A DNA stretch of 45,062 bases from an uncultured bacterium (GTDB lineage Bacteria > Verrucomicrobiota > Kiritimatiellia > RFP12 > UBA1067), in NCBI GenBank assembly GCA_902775595.1, contig CACYNF010000009.1:1-45062 (forward strand). The letters are read 5' to 3'. The notes under the pieces were generated by a model. That model was not told the DNA's origin, did no database searches, and saw nothing but the letters and a program-made list of their open reading frames with translations. Shown here piece by piece: positions 1 through 7,401 of the stretch; the first letter of the stretch is position 1, and each line of letters opens with the position of its first letter. The position numbers and the translations under genes are program-made.

Positions 1-1
1 A

Positions 2-412
2 GAGGGGAAGGTCTATCTCCACCTTCCTGCCCAGCCTGTCTATGACGAAGAGGATTACATGTTCTTTGTCGCCAACGGCATGCTTTACCGCGTTGTGGCC
101 AAGAACAGCTCGGCCGCGAACACGGCGGAGAGGGTCACGGGACCGACGGCGCTGCACATCGAATCAATCGCGGCGGCGGAAGACAAGGTCACGCTCGTCG
201 TCTCGGCGGAGCCGGACGGCTGGCTCACCGCCGAAACCGCCCTGCTCCTGCGCGTGCGCGCGGCGGCGGAGCTTCCGCTGCCCGAGGGGGACGCGGCGCT
301 TCTGCCGCGCGAGGACGTGGAAATCTCCGCAAACGGCGACGGCACGGCGACGGCGACGGTTCCGCGCGCGGCGGATGCGCCGCAGATGTTCTACGACGTG
401 GAGGCGCCGTGA
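2..412 (+). CDS. C-terminal fragment of an unidentified, probably surface-exposed protein
   Basis: The frame is open from the left edge of the window to a TGA at 410-412, so this is the 3' end of a longer gene; the in-frame ATG at 59 need not be a start. About 136 residues are visible. They alternate hydrophobic and small or acidic residues in a beta-strand-like pattern and end in FYDVEAP, typical of a last beta strand. I see no catalytic motif or membrane segment. It stops 154 bp before the T3SS-associated genes, which have their own promoters, so it probably belongs to the preceding unit. Function unknown. Confidence 0.55.
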   Translation, partial: EGKVYLHLPAQPVYDEEDYMFFVANGMLYRVVAKNSSAANTAERVTGPTALHIESIAAAEDKVTLVVSAEPDGWLTAETALLLRVRAAAELPLPEGDAALLPREDVEISANGDGTATATVPRAADAPQMFYDVEAP

Positions 413-494
413 TGGAGAACGGTGGCCAGGCCATTTGCTTTCGACGCCGCTTTCCGTTGGCTTTCCAATGCTTTTTTACCGGAAGGACCTTAAA

Positions 495-505
495 TTTGGT
501 ATACT
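495..505 (+). promoter_or_regulatory. Extended -10 promoter element (TTTGGTATACT)
   Basis: TG-n-TATACT lies 62 bp upstream of the ATG at 567. The same word, TTTGGTATAAT or a near match, precedes genes at 4975, 35610, 36963 and 44852, which supports a housekeeping extended -10 element. No clear -35 box is visible. An ECF-type motif begins 11 bp downstream, so this gene may have two promoters. Confidence 0.45.
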
Positions 506-515
506 ACCGGACAGA

Positions 516-549
516 TGTAACCTTTTCGCACTCTGCGTGTAGACAAGGC
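516..549 (+). promoter_or_regulatory. ECF-type promoter motif, copy A
   Basis: TGTAACC at 516-522, then 14 bp, then GTGTAGACA at 537-545 followed by AGGC. Both boxes and their 21-bp start-to-start spacing recur at 1889 and 27219. The AAC core in the upstream box and a spacing of about 15-16 bp fit an ECF sigma -35/-10 pair. Copy A lies 18 bp before the ATG at 567, with GAAAGGAAC as a Shine-Dalgarno sequence between them. Confidence 0.7.
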
Positions 550-566
550 AGAAAGGAACAAATATC

Positions 567-1343
567 ATGAGCATACAACTTGACACAGCACGACTCACAG
601 GCGCAATGCAGACTTCCGCACAGGACGTCTCCACGCCATTGGAGTCGAAACAGGTTCTCTCTGCGTTGCTGGGAGGAGCTTCCGTCACCGTCACGAACGG
701 CGGCATGACCGACCTCGAGGCGCTTGTCGCGCGGCTGAAGAACGGGAGCGAGCGCACGCGGCTCTCGATGATGCTGATGTCTCTCGTGGCGGTGAGCCAG
801 TCGCTCGACGAGAGCCAGAAGCAGCGCCTCGAACAGGGGCTCGCGCTGTCGGAGAAGCTCGCCGAGCTGCAGAAGAGCCTCGACAAGTACAGCGGCAACG
901 ACGCCGAGGCGAAGGCCGCCGCGCTTCTTCTGCAGACGAAGATCGAACAGCTCCAGAAGCAGATCGAGCAGGCCGTCCAGGACGGCAAGGAACACAACAA
1001 GCTCGTCGAGGAGCAGAACCAGGCCCGCGAGGAACTCGCGGCCAAGGAGAAGATCGTCGCCGAAACGCAGGGGCAGATCGCCGAGACCAAGAACGCGATC
1101 TCCTCCGTAAAGGGGCAGATTTCCGCCCTCGTCAGCTCGATCGGCGAGAACACGCTCAAGACGATTGCGAGCGACATCGCGACGCTTGCGGCGCCCGAGA
1201 AGGCGGAGCGTCCGGCGGAGACGGAGAAGGCCGAGAAGAAGGAGACTCTCAACGACCCGCTCAGCGCGATACGCGAATCGCTCGACCGCATCGAGCGCGA
1301 CCTCACGGAGACCATCGAGAGGAACAGGATCGCGACGGTATAA
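567..1343 (+). CDS. Secreted coiled-coil protein in the needle-tip position of the T3SS locus
   Basis: 258 residues with no signal peptide or membrane segment. Residues about 80-195 form a long heptad-rich coiled coil dominated by E, K, Q, A and L; a Lys/Glu/Pro-rich linker (about 208-230) and a final charged helix follow. It lies directly upstream of an SycD-type chaperone and the SctE/SctB translocators. In Yersinia (lcrGVH-yopBD) that position is held by the tip protein LcrV, and tip proteins have central coiled coils. This makes a tip or translocator-associated role attractive, but I recognise no family motif, so that part is inference. It has its own ECF-type motif and a good Shine-Dalgarno sequence. 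It could instead be a regulator or an effector. Confidence 0.7.
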   Translation: MSIQLDTARLTGAMQTSAQDVSTPLESKQVLSALLGGASVTVTNGGMTDLEALVARLKNGSERTRLSMMLMSLVAVSQSLDESQKQRLEQGLALSEKLAELQKSLDKYSGNDAEAKAAALLLQTKIEQLQKQIEQAVQDGKEHNKLVEEQNQAREELAAKEKIVAETQGQIAETKNAISSVKGQISALVSSIGENTLKTIASDIATLAAPEKAERPAETEKAEKKETLNDPLSAIRESLDRIERDLTETIERNRIATV

Positions 1344-1372
1344 TAAACATTCCAAACAACCAAGGAGAAACC

Positions 1373-1861
1373 ATGACCAACATAACCAAGGCGCAGATCG
1401 AGGAAGCGGCGAAGAAGTTCATAAAGGACGGAGCGACGCTAAAAGAAGTCAAGGGCATCACGAACGACGAGCTCGAGGCCGTGTACTCGCTCGGCTTCGG
1501 ATACTACCGCACGGGGAAGTTCGACGAGGCGGAGAAGCTGTTCCAGTTTCTCGTTCTCTTCGACCATCTGAGCGCGAAATACTGGTTCGCCCTCGGCGCG
1601 GTGCAGCAGGCGAAGAAGATGTTCGACAAGGCCGTGTCGTCATACGGCTACTCGTCCTTCCTCGACCTTGAGAACCCGAAGCCCCAGTTCCACGCGGCGG
1701 AATGCCTCCTCGCGATGGGCGACAAGGGCAACGCGGCGAGCGCGATCATGGCGCTCGAGCAGTACTGCCCCAAGAACACCGACCTCGGACGCGAATATCG
1801 CGCCAAGGCCGCCGAGCTCCGCAAGACGATCGGAGAGGAAGAGTTTAAGGTTGAAGAATAG
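1373..1861 (+). CDS. SycD/LcrH/CesD-family TPR chaperone for the translocators
   Basis: 162 residues containing the class II T3SS chaperone pattern: YSLGFGYYRTGKFDEAEKLF (about 39-58), then FLVLFDHLSAKYWFALGAV and a Y-x-x-S-S-F-L-D-L-x-x-P segment, then HAAECLLAMGD (about 106-116). These make up three TPR-like repeats. Family members bind and stabilise the hydrophobic translocators in the cytoplasm before secretion. The two hydrophobic translocators follow immediately, as in lcrH-yopBD. AAGGAGAAACC precedes the ATG. It is probably cotranscribed with the coiled-coil gene 29 bp upstream. The TAG stop sits at the first base of a 7-bp repeat array. Confidence 0.93.
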   Translation: MTNITKAQIEEAAKKFIKDGATLKEVKGITNDELEAVYSLGFGYYRTGKFDEAEKLFQFLVLFDHLSAKYWFALGAVQQAKKMFDKAVSSYGYSSFLDLENPKPQFHAAECLLAMGDKGNAASAIMALEQYCPKNTDLGREYRAKAAELRKTIGEEEFKVEE

Positions 1862-1882
1862 TTGGAAGCTGAAAGGTTGAAA
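1861..1882 (+). repeat. Degenerate heptamer array (GTTGGAA/GCTGAAA/GTTGAAA)
   Basis: Three 7-bp units, with one extra base between the second and third, begin at the last base of the chaperone stop codon. The same words occur at 17069 and, as reverse complement, at 10314. The array sits just upstream of ECF motif copy B. Confidence 0.5.
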
Positions 1883-1888
1883 AAAGTT

Positions 1889-1922
1889 TGTAACCTTGTG
1901 TAGTCATAGGTGTATACAGGGC
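1889..1922 (+). promoter_or_regulatory. ECF-type promoter motif, copy B
   Basis: TGTAACC at 1889-1895 and GTGTATACA at 1910-1918, followed by GGGC, have the same 21-bp spacing as copies A and C. The motif lies 60 bp upstream of the sctE ATG at 1983. It overlaps an in-frame upstream ATG at 1896, which argues that this ATG is not the start. Confidence 0.7.
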
Positions 1923-1982
1923 GAACAGGTCAACGAACGAAAACATTCAAACTTTCAAACCAACAACGAAAGGAACCAACCA

Positions 1983-3038
1983 ATGGCAGGAGAAATCTCA
2001 GGAGTGACGTCGAAGGTGCCGAACGCAATCGATCAGATGTCCGATCTGACGAAGGGCCTCGGACTGTCCGAGAAGACGACGCAGACGATCAAGGATGTCG
2101 CGGCGATAATATCGAGCCGCAGCGTGAACGTGACGTCGAACGTCAACTCGACGAACGAGACCGGCAGGCCCACTGGCGCTACGAACATCCCCGCGCTTGA
2201 CAACCCGGCGGACATCAAGCAGCTCGAGGAGAACCTCGAAAAGCTCATCTCGTACCTCCAGATGGACAACGAGGAGCGCCAGGCCCAGATGGCAAAGGAC
2301 CGCATAAACCTCCAGAAGGACGCCCTCGAGACGGAGCGCCAGGGACGCTCGGAGAAGATCGAGAAGTCCCTCAAGGACATGGACAAGGCGGCCGAGTCCA
2401 GGAAGGCGAGCAAGATCTTCGGCTGGCTTATGACGGCTCTCGCGGTCGTCGCGGCGGTCGTCGCGTGCGTCGCGACGGGCGGGCTCGCACTCGGCCCCGT
2501 GATTGGCGCGGGCATCGCGATCGCGTGCCAGGTGCTGAGCGAGACCGGCGTGATGGACAAGATCGTCGAGAAACTTGCCAAAGGGCTCGAGAGCCTGGGC
2601 ATGAGCAAGCAGGCGGCGCAGATCCTCGCGCAGGTTCTGATCACGGCGGCAATCATGGCGGCGTCCCTTGGCGCAGGCTTCGCGGGCGGCGGCGGCGCGG
2701 CCGTGTCCAATGTGGTCAAGGGGGCTTCGGATTCCATCCAGACAATAGAGCGCATTCGCGCAGCAGTGGCAATCGCAACGCTCGTCGTCGGCGTCGGCGG
2801 GACCGTGGCGGGAGGCGTTTCGGCCTACCAGGGCTACAAGGCCGGCCTGTCGCAGGCGGAGGTCTCCGAGACGAACAAGTACATCACCGCGCTCCAGCAG
2901 CGTCTGAGCGAGTGCGAGGAGGAACTCGAGCAGATCCTCCAGCAGCTCCAGAACGTCCTCGGACAGGTGGCGCAGCTTCTGACGTCCGCTACAAACACGA
3001 GCAACGAGATCGCCAACAACCTCGGCCAGATGGCGTGA
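1983..3038 (+). CDS. sctE: T3SS major translocator (YopB/SseC/EspD-like pore protein)
   Basis: 351 residues from ATG 1983, chosen because GAAAGGAACC precedes it and a promoter-like motif covers the further-upstream ATG at 1896. A coiled coil (about 75-140) is followed by hydrophobic stretches at about 146-185 and 213-240, a weaker one at 259-281, and a C-terminal coiled coil (about 290-345). This coiled coil, two transmembrane hairpins, coiled coil layout is that of SseC/YopB-family translocators, which insert in the host membrane and form the pore. There is no signal peptide. The SycD-type chaperone is immediately upstream and the partner translocator immediately downstream. Confidence 0.85.
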   Translation: MAGEISGVTSKVPNAIDQMSDLTKGLGLSEKTTQTIKDVAAIISSRSVNVTSNVNSTNETGRPTGATNIPALDNPADIKQLEENLEKLISYLQMDNEERQAQMAKDRINLQKDALETERQGRSEKIEKSLKDMDKAAESRKASKIFGWLMTALAVVAAVVACVATGGLALGPVIGAGIAIACQVLSETGVMDKIVEKLAKGLESLGMSKQAAQILAQVLITAAIMAASLGAGFAGGGGAAVSNVVKGASDSIQTIERIRAAVAIATLVVGVGGTVAGGVSAYQGYKAGLSQAEVSETNKYITALQQRLSECEEELEQILQQLQNVLGQVAQLLTSATNTSNEIANNLGQMA

Positions 3039-3066
3039 GGGGAAGAAAACCGAAAGGAACCTTGAC

Positions 3067-4899
3067 ATGAGCATCAACATCAACCCAAACGCGAACGCGG
3101 TCAACTGGGAGTCGCTGCTGAACGCGATAGGCGACGCGGCGAAGACGGAGGGCACGCAGGGCGTGGCAGACACGCGCAGCGTCACGTTCACGACGACCGT
3201 CGACGGTGTGGAGACGCCCGTCACGGTGAAGATTCCCGACGACCTGGAGCTTCCTGCGACGGTGGATTCCGCCGCGATTGACTCGCTCTGCGAGAAACTT
3301 GTGAAGGACACGGGGCTCAACTTCACCGAGGAGCAGATCAAGCAGATACACGACACGCTCTCCTCGACGCTTGAAAAGCTCTCTGGCGCGGTCAACACCG
3401 ATCCGACCGTCAAGACCGTGATGTTCGACCTCTACAAGCTGATGGCGCTCCTCGTCGAGGTCGCGCAGAAGCAGCGCGACGCGATGCGCGAGATGCGCCT
3501 TGCGGAGAACCTCTCTGTGCAGAAGGCGATCCTCGACCAGGCCTCCGCGCAGCGCGAGGCCGCCGTGACAGGCATGATCGCCGGCGCGATCTGCTGCGCC
3601 ATGCAGGTGGCCGCCACGGGCGTCGCCATGTATCAGCAGGCCAAGGCGTTCAACTCCCAGCTGGGTACCGAAAAAACGTCCGGGCTCGACGTCGCGCGCC
3701 AGAGCGTTGACATGATGAAGGCCGCCAACACCCAGGACTCGGCCCAGACGCAGTTGAACAAGGTCAAGTCCGAAGTCGGCACGCAGATGTCCCTCGACGG
3801 GCACACGCGCATCGACTCCAAGGTCGAGGGCGGCTTCAGCAACGGGCAGGTCCGCGAGGCGCAGGCTCGCTTCACAGAGGCGAGAGACGCGTTCCAGAAC
3901 AAGGCCGAAGTGTCGCAGGCGATGCAGGTGCTCGGTTCGGACGCCAACATCGACACGGTGACGTCGGCCGAGTTGAACGGCTTCGACGCGCCGGAGGTGG
4001 CCAATGTCAAGACGGCGGTTGCCAAACTCGACGCTTTCAAGGCGGAGGCGGCCAAGCTCGACCAGTTCCCGGGCCTGTCTGCGGAGGACAAGGCGTTCTT
4101 CGCCGACGCGAGCACGAAGCCGTTCGAGTCGCTCAGCATGGCGGACAGGGCCAAACTGATGCAGCTCAAGATGACGACCCCGGGGCTTTCCACGGCGGAA
4201 CTCAACTTCGGCGACAAGCCGCTCGCGCAGCTCAAGGCGGACGTCAAGACGGCTTTCGACGCAGCGAACGCCGATCTCAAGGCGCAGATTGCCCCCGGAG
4301 GGCAGGCGAGCGTCGAGCTCGAGGCGGCGAAGGCGAACCTTCGCGCGCAGACGAAGCTGGAGATTCAGAAGTACGAGGATTCCTACGGCAACGCTCTCCA
4401 GGAGTACAACGACGCGACGAAGAACGGCACGAAGGCCGAAATCGCCGCAGCGAGCCAGAAACTCGACACGGCGGCGGCGGAACTCAAGTACGCCCGCGCG
4501 CTCGGCAACGCCAAGCTCATGCAGCCGGACGTCACGGACGCGAAGACGCACCTCGCAGACGTCAACGAGACGACCGCGGCATACCAGGCGGCCCAGCAAA
4601 CCCGCGCCAACAGCGTGGACTACATCAAGGCCAGCAACACCATCACGAAGGCCCAGGCCGTCAACAACCTGATCGCGGCGATCGGCAGCGCGGGACAGAG
4701 CTTCATCCAGAACCTGACGCAGATGCAGCAGGCGGACGCGACGGCGCAGGGCGCCCTGAGCAAGAAGTCCGAGGAGGAACTCGACCAGACGAAGGACCTC
4801 TTCAATCAGGCCCTCTCGCTCGTGGACAGCATCGTGAAGCTTATGCAGGCCGTCCGTGCCGCGGAGGCGCAGTCCATGCGCGATGCGATCCAGGCATAG
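3067..4899 (+). CDS. sctB: Second T3SS translocator, YopD/IpaC/EspB-like, unusually long
   Basis: 610 residues. An N-terminal mixed region (1-115) leads to an amphipathic segment, then Arg/Glu-rich helices (about 130-167) and a single hydrophobic segment (about 168-190, GMIAGAICCAMQVAATGVAM). A long Ala-rich helical region with several coiled coils (about 220-500) follows, then a C-terminal helical pair (about 520-605). One transmembrane segment preceded by charged helices, located directly after sctE, is typical of SctB proteins. Those usually have roughly 300-400 residues; the extra length lies in the Ala-rich helical middle. It is expected to form the hetero-oligomeric pore with SctE. The family assignment rests on layout and context more than on diagnostic motifs. 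Confidence 0.7.
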   Translation: MSININPNANAVNWESLLNAIGDAAKTEGTQGVADTRSVTFTTTVDGVETPVTVKIPDDLELPATVDSAAIDSLCEKLVKDTGLNFTEEQIKQIHDTLSSTLEKLSGAVNTDPTVKTVMFDLYKLMALLVEVAQKQRDAMREMRLAENLSVQKAILDQASAQREAAVTGMIAGAICCAMQVAATGVAMYQQAKAFNSQLGTEKTSGLDVARQSVDMMKAANTQDSAQTQLNKVKSEVGTQMSLDGHTRIDSKVEGGFSNGQVREAQARFTEARDAFQNKAEVSQAMQVLGSDANIDTVTSAELNGFDAPEVANVKTAVAKLDAFKAEAAKLDQFPGLSAEDKAFFADASTKPFESLSMADRAKLMQLKMTTPGLSTAELNFGDKPLAQLKADVKTAFDAANADLKAQIAPGGQASVELEAAKANLRAQTKLEIQKYEDSYGNALQEYNDATKNGTKAEIAAASQKLDTAAAELKYARALGNAKLMQPDVTDAKTHLADVNETTAAYQAAQQTRANSVDYIKASNTITKAQAVNNLIAAIGSAGQSFIQNLTQMQQADATAQGALSKKSEEELDQTKDLFNQALSLVDSIVKLMQAVRAAEAQSMRDAIQA

Positions 4900-4907
4900 C
4901 CGCACTT

Positions 4908-4949
4908 GCGGAAACCGGCGGTATTTGGTAAAATATCGTCGGTTTCCGC
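4908..4949 (+). promoter_or_regulatory. Inverted repeat enclosing an extended -10 element
   Basis: GCGGAAACCG (4908-4917) and CGGTTTCCGC (4940-4949) are perfect 10-bp inverted repeats around a 22-bp loop. The loop holds TTTGGTAAAAT (4924-4934), an extended -10-like word, 40 bp before the ATG at 4975. There is no T-tract, so a plain terminator is unlikely. An operator or a structured promoter serving the filament and injectisome genes is possible. Confidence 0.5.
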
Positions 4950-4974
4950 TTGTCTAAGGAGAGGAGACTGATCG

Positions 4975-5559
4975 ATGGCGAATCTGATAGATACGGTTGA
5001 AATAGCCGGAGCGGCGGTCTACGGTGTGCGGCAGATGTCGTACACTGTGGACGGCGCTGCTGGCAAGGACTACGGCGCGGCGCTCACCGCCGCGGCGTTC
5101 AAGGAGTCCACAGCCATCGAGGACACGATGAACAGCTACGCCGTCGTCGTCCGCCAGCGAACGCGCAAGCTTGAAGATCTCGGCACCGTAATGGCCGGCC
5201 TCAACAGTGGCGTTACCACGCTCAAGGTGAAGGACACCGAGAGTTCGGACAGAACCGACAAGATGTCCATTCTTGCCGAAGCGCATTCTCTTGCCGCCAA
5301 ATACGGCATAACCGTCACCTGCGTCGCGTACGAGTTCTCCGACGGCGTTTATAAGGCGCAAATGCGCCGCGACGACATTTACCGCGCCCAGAACCAGGTG
5401 CAGTACGAGATGGACCGCGAAGACAACGACCTGAAGCAGGACATGGTCTCGCTGAACTCGCTCATGTCCAAGCGCGACAACGCGTTTTCGGCGGCGGCGC
5501 GCCTCATCAAGAAGGCCAACGACGCGGCAAGCAACACGATCGGCAATATCGGAGGGTAA
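4975..5559 (+). CDS. EspA/SseB-like secreted filament/tip candidate, paralogue 1
   Basis: 194 residues, no signal peptide. A central helix (about 40-80: VVVRQRTRKLEDLGTVMAGL) and a C-terminal helix (about 140-190) flank a variable middle. The C-terminus carries LNSLMSKRDNAFSAA, matching LQSLVDRRDESFTTAS, LQTMVNRRDVAYSTSS and LQSLTNKRDQSYDMIS in the next three genes. EspA, as I recall it, ends with a helix containing L-x-x-L-x-x-x-R at the same spacing and is 192 residues long. This suggests a self-polymerising filament or tip subunit, but the homology is remote. AAGGAGAGGAG precedes the ATG. It is the first gene of a run of four. Confidence 0.6.
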   Translation: MANLIDTVEIAGAAVYGVRQMSYTVDGAAGKDYGAALTAAAFKESTAIEDTMNSYAVVVRQRTRKLEDLGTVMAGLNSGVTTLKVKDTESSDRTDKMSILAEAHSLAAKYGITVTCVAYEFSDGVYKAQMRRDDIYRAQNQVQYEMDREDNDLKQDMVSLNSLMSKRDNAFSAAARLIKKANDAASNTIGNIGG

Positions 5560-5561
5560 AT

Positions 5562-6104
5562 ATGGCGACGATAGAAAGACAGGATCCGGTGGCGCTGAGC
5601 CAGAACTGGGGCGTCACGTTCAGCGACTACAAGGCGGACGGCAAGGCTGTCGACTTCCAGGATCTGATGATCTACATCAGCGCCAACCGCGCCACGACGG
5701 TCGAGGGCGAGGTTGCGCCGCTCACGACGCGCATTCGCAACCGCAACGCGGCTCTCGAAAGGCTTGGCACTGCGCTCGCAGACCTTACGAAGGTGCAGGC
5801 GGACTTCGCGAGCGACGCCGCGGGCAACAAGCGCAGCAGCATCGAGATCTCGCAGACGACGAAGGACACGCTGTCCAACGACATCGGAGGGCTTAACTTC
5901 AGCGACCGGAAGATGCTCAAGCGCGAAGTTGAGGAGTGGATTCAGAAGTGCAAGAGCAAGATCGACGGGCTCAACAACCAGTCGCAGACCGACATGTCGC
6001 GCCTCCAGTCGCTTGTCGACCGCCGCGACGAGTCGTTCACGACGGCATCCAACCTGATGTCGGCAATCAGCGACACGCGCGGCAATTTGATAAGGAACTT
6101 GTAA
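5562..6104 (+). CDS. EspA/SseB-like secreted filament/tip candidate, paralogue 2
   Basis: 180 residues starting 2 bp after paralogue 1, with GGAGGG as Shine-Dalgarno sequence. The central helix (RIRNRNAALERLGTALADL, about 48-66) aligns with RQRTRKLEDLGTVMAGL of paralogue 1, and the C-terminal RLQSLVDRRDESFTTASNLM is the shared signature. These two are closer to each other than to the next pair. There are no membrane segments or signal peptide, consistent with T3SS export. The role in a filament or tip is inferred from the terminal helix and from position after the translocators. Confidence 0.6.
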   Translation: MATIERQDPVALSQNWGVTFSDYKADGKAVDFQDLMIYISANRATTVEGEVAPLTTRIRNRNAALERLGTALADLTKVQADFASDAAGNKRSSIEISQTTKDTLSNDIGGLNFSDRKMLKREVEEWIQKCKSKIDGLNNQSQTDMSRLQSLVDRRDESFTTASNLMSAISDTRGNLIRNL

Positions 6105-6113
6105 TGGATCGGA

Positions 6114-6169
6114 GGACACCGGACTTAGGACGCCGGACTTCGAAGTCCTAAGTCAGAGGTCCGAAGTCA
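6114..6169 (+). repeat. Heptamer array with palindromic arms
   Basis: Eight contiguous 7-bp units: GGACACC, GGACTTA, GGACGCC, GGACTTC, GAAGTCC, TAAGTCA, GAGGTCC, GAAGTCA. The middle is palindromic: GACTTAGGAC (6122-6131) pairs with GTCCTAAGTC (6145-6154), and GGACTTCGAAGTCC (6135-6148) is self-complementary. It fills most of the gap between paralogues 2 and 3. Confidence 0.6.
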
Positions 6170-6176
6170 ATTAACC

Positions 6177-6689
6177 ATGATTGCAATCGAGACAATAGCG
6201 GCGAACCGGTACGCGCCTTCGGGAAGCGAGGCGATTAACCTCTATTCCACGGGCGTGGAAGGCGGCTCGGGGCTGACGCTCGGGCAGCTCGCGATCGCGG
6301 TGTGCCTCACCGCGGCGGCGGCCTACGAAGGGCAGAGCGTCGTGAAGATGAACACGATGACGGCCGGTTCCGTCAAGCTCGACGCGGCGGCGGGGTGGCT
6401 CGCGAAGGTGGCGGACGGCACGGCCGACTGGGCGCAGGCGAAGGCGTTCGCGACGGGCGAGCTCGGGATCGCGGAAAGCGAGCTTCCCGACGCCATCGAC
6501 ACGTACGCGAAGCGCATGGCTGCGGCAACGGCGTTCAAGAACAAGATGGACGTCCTCGTGCAGCAGCAGCAGCGCGACGTCGTCGACCTGCAGACGATGG
6601 TCAACCGGCGCGATGTCGCGTACTCCACCTCGTCCAACATCGTGAACGCCCTCGGCACTTCGCAGGACGGCAACGCCGCGAACTTTTAA
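6177..6689 (+). CDS. EspA/SseB-like secreted filament/tip candidate, paralogue 3
   Basis: 170 residues. LTLGQLAIAVCL...KMNTMTAGSVKL (about 33-64) aligns with LSIGQLVMAICL...EMNTTSAQLKAL of paralogue 4, and the C-terminal DLQTMVNRRDVAYSTSSNIV is the shared signature. It therefore pairs with paralogue 4. EspA also has an Ala-rich N-terminal helix ending in a D/E-M-N motif. No good Shine-Dalgarno sequence is seen before ATG 6177; the palindromic heptamer array ends 7 bp upstream, so translation may depend on the upstream gene or on the hairpin. Confidence 0.6.
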   Translation: MIAIETIAANRYAPSGSEAINLYSTGVEGGSGLTLGQLAIAVCLTAAAAYEGQSVVKMNTMTAGSVKLDAAAGWLAKVADGTADWAQAKAFATGELGIAESELPDAIDTYAKRMAAATAFKNKMDVLVQQQQRDVVDLQTMVNRRDVAYSTSSNIVNALGTSQDGNAANF

Positions 6690-6701
6690 GGAGGAACGGA
6701 A

Positions 6702-7325
6702 ATGGCAATCGGAATCGACACATTCGACCTTTCGATGACAAGCCCCGACACGGGGCGGTACCTCACGGCGAACTTCTACACCGTCGACGGCGTGACGAAC
6801 GCGGACGGATCGCTCAGGCAGCTTTCCATAGGGCAGCTCGTGATGGCGATCTGCCTCAACCGCGCGTCCAAGCTCGAGACGGACATCATCGCGCTCATGG
6901 AGGAGATGAACACGACTTCCGCCCAACTGAAAGCGTTGACCGAAATCGAAACCGAAGTGCTGAAATGGCCGGACGAGCTCAAGGAGGCGGGGTCTTCCGC
7001 CCGTTCCCTGAACAACTACAATGTTTCCAGCGACAATGCCGCATACCCGGGGGTCACGTACAAAACCGCATTGGTGGACATGGGCGTCATCGCCAACGGC
7101 ATCCGCTATGTCCGCATCTCGGGCAATCCCGACTCGGACGACATCATGTACGACGACTTCATCACGCAGCTCGAATCGAAGATGGACGAGAAGAACACGT
7201 TCAGCCAGCAGAAGATGATCGAGCTCCAGTCGCTCACGAACAAGCGCGACCAGAGCTACGACATGATCTCGAACGTGCTCAAGAGCCTGAACACGACGAT
7301 AATCGGCAACATCAACAACATGTAG
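6702..7325 (+). CDS. EspA/SseB-like secreted filament/tip candidate, paralogue 4
   Basis: 207 residues, the longest of the set. The N-terminal helix has IGQLVMAICLNRASKLETDI followed by MEEMNTTSAQLKAL; a variable middle (about 95-145) is followed by KMIELQSLTNKRDQSYDMIS and a short N-rich tail. The spacing L-x-x-L-T-x-x-R is the same as in the EspA terminal helix as I remember it. AAGGAGGAACGG precedes the ATG. It ends 76 bp before the chaperone that starts the injectisome genes. It is probably a polymerising or capping subunit exported by the system. Confidence 0.62.
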   Translation: MAIGIDTFDLSMTSPDTGRYLTANFYTVDGVTNADGSLRQLSIGQLVMAICLNRASKLETDIIALMEEMNTTSAQLKALTEIETEVLKWPDELKEAGSSARSLNNYNVSSDNAAYPGVTYKTALVDMGVIANGIRYVRISGNPDSDDIMYDDFITQLESKMDEKNTFSQQKMIELQSLTNKRDQSYDMISNVLKSLNTTIIGNINNM

Positions 7326-7401
7326 CGGCAGGTTGTTGTATGAAAGATTATAAAACGATACAGCATCGAAAGCAAGAAAGGAGAAGGCTGAATTCGCCAA
7401 G

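Noticed and set aside
1896..1982. A longer N-terminus for SctE starting at ATG 1896
   Set aside because: The extra 29 codons lie over the ECF-type motif and have no Shine-Dalgarno sequence; ATG 1983 has GAAAGGAACC.
2989..4905. A 638-codon open frame on the minus strand opposite the SctB-like gene, and similar long antisense frames at 13169-15043 and 27228-29069
   Set aside because: They mirror high-GC coding frames, have Arg/Leu/His-rich low-complexity products without domains, and no ribosome-binding sites; the + strand genes are clearly real.
4900..4974. The inverted repeat at 4908-4949 as a plain terminator of the sctB transcript
   Set aside because: The 22-nt loop and lack of a T-tract make this weak; it is listed as a regulatory candidate instead.
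6121..6169. Palindromes in the heptamer array as a rho-independent terminator
   Set aside because: No T-run follows, and genes of the same apparent operon continue on both sides.
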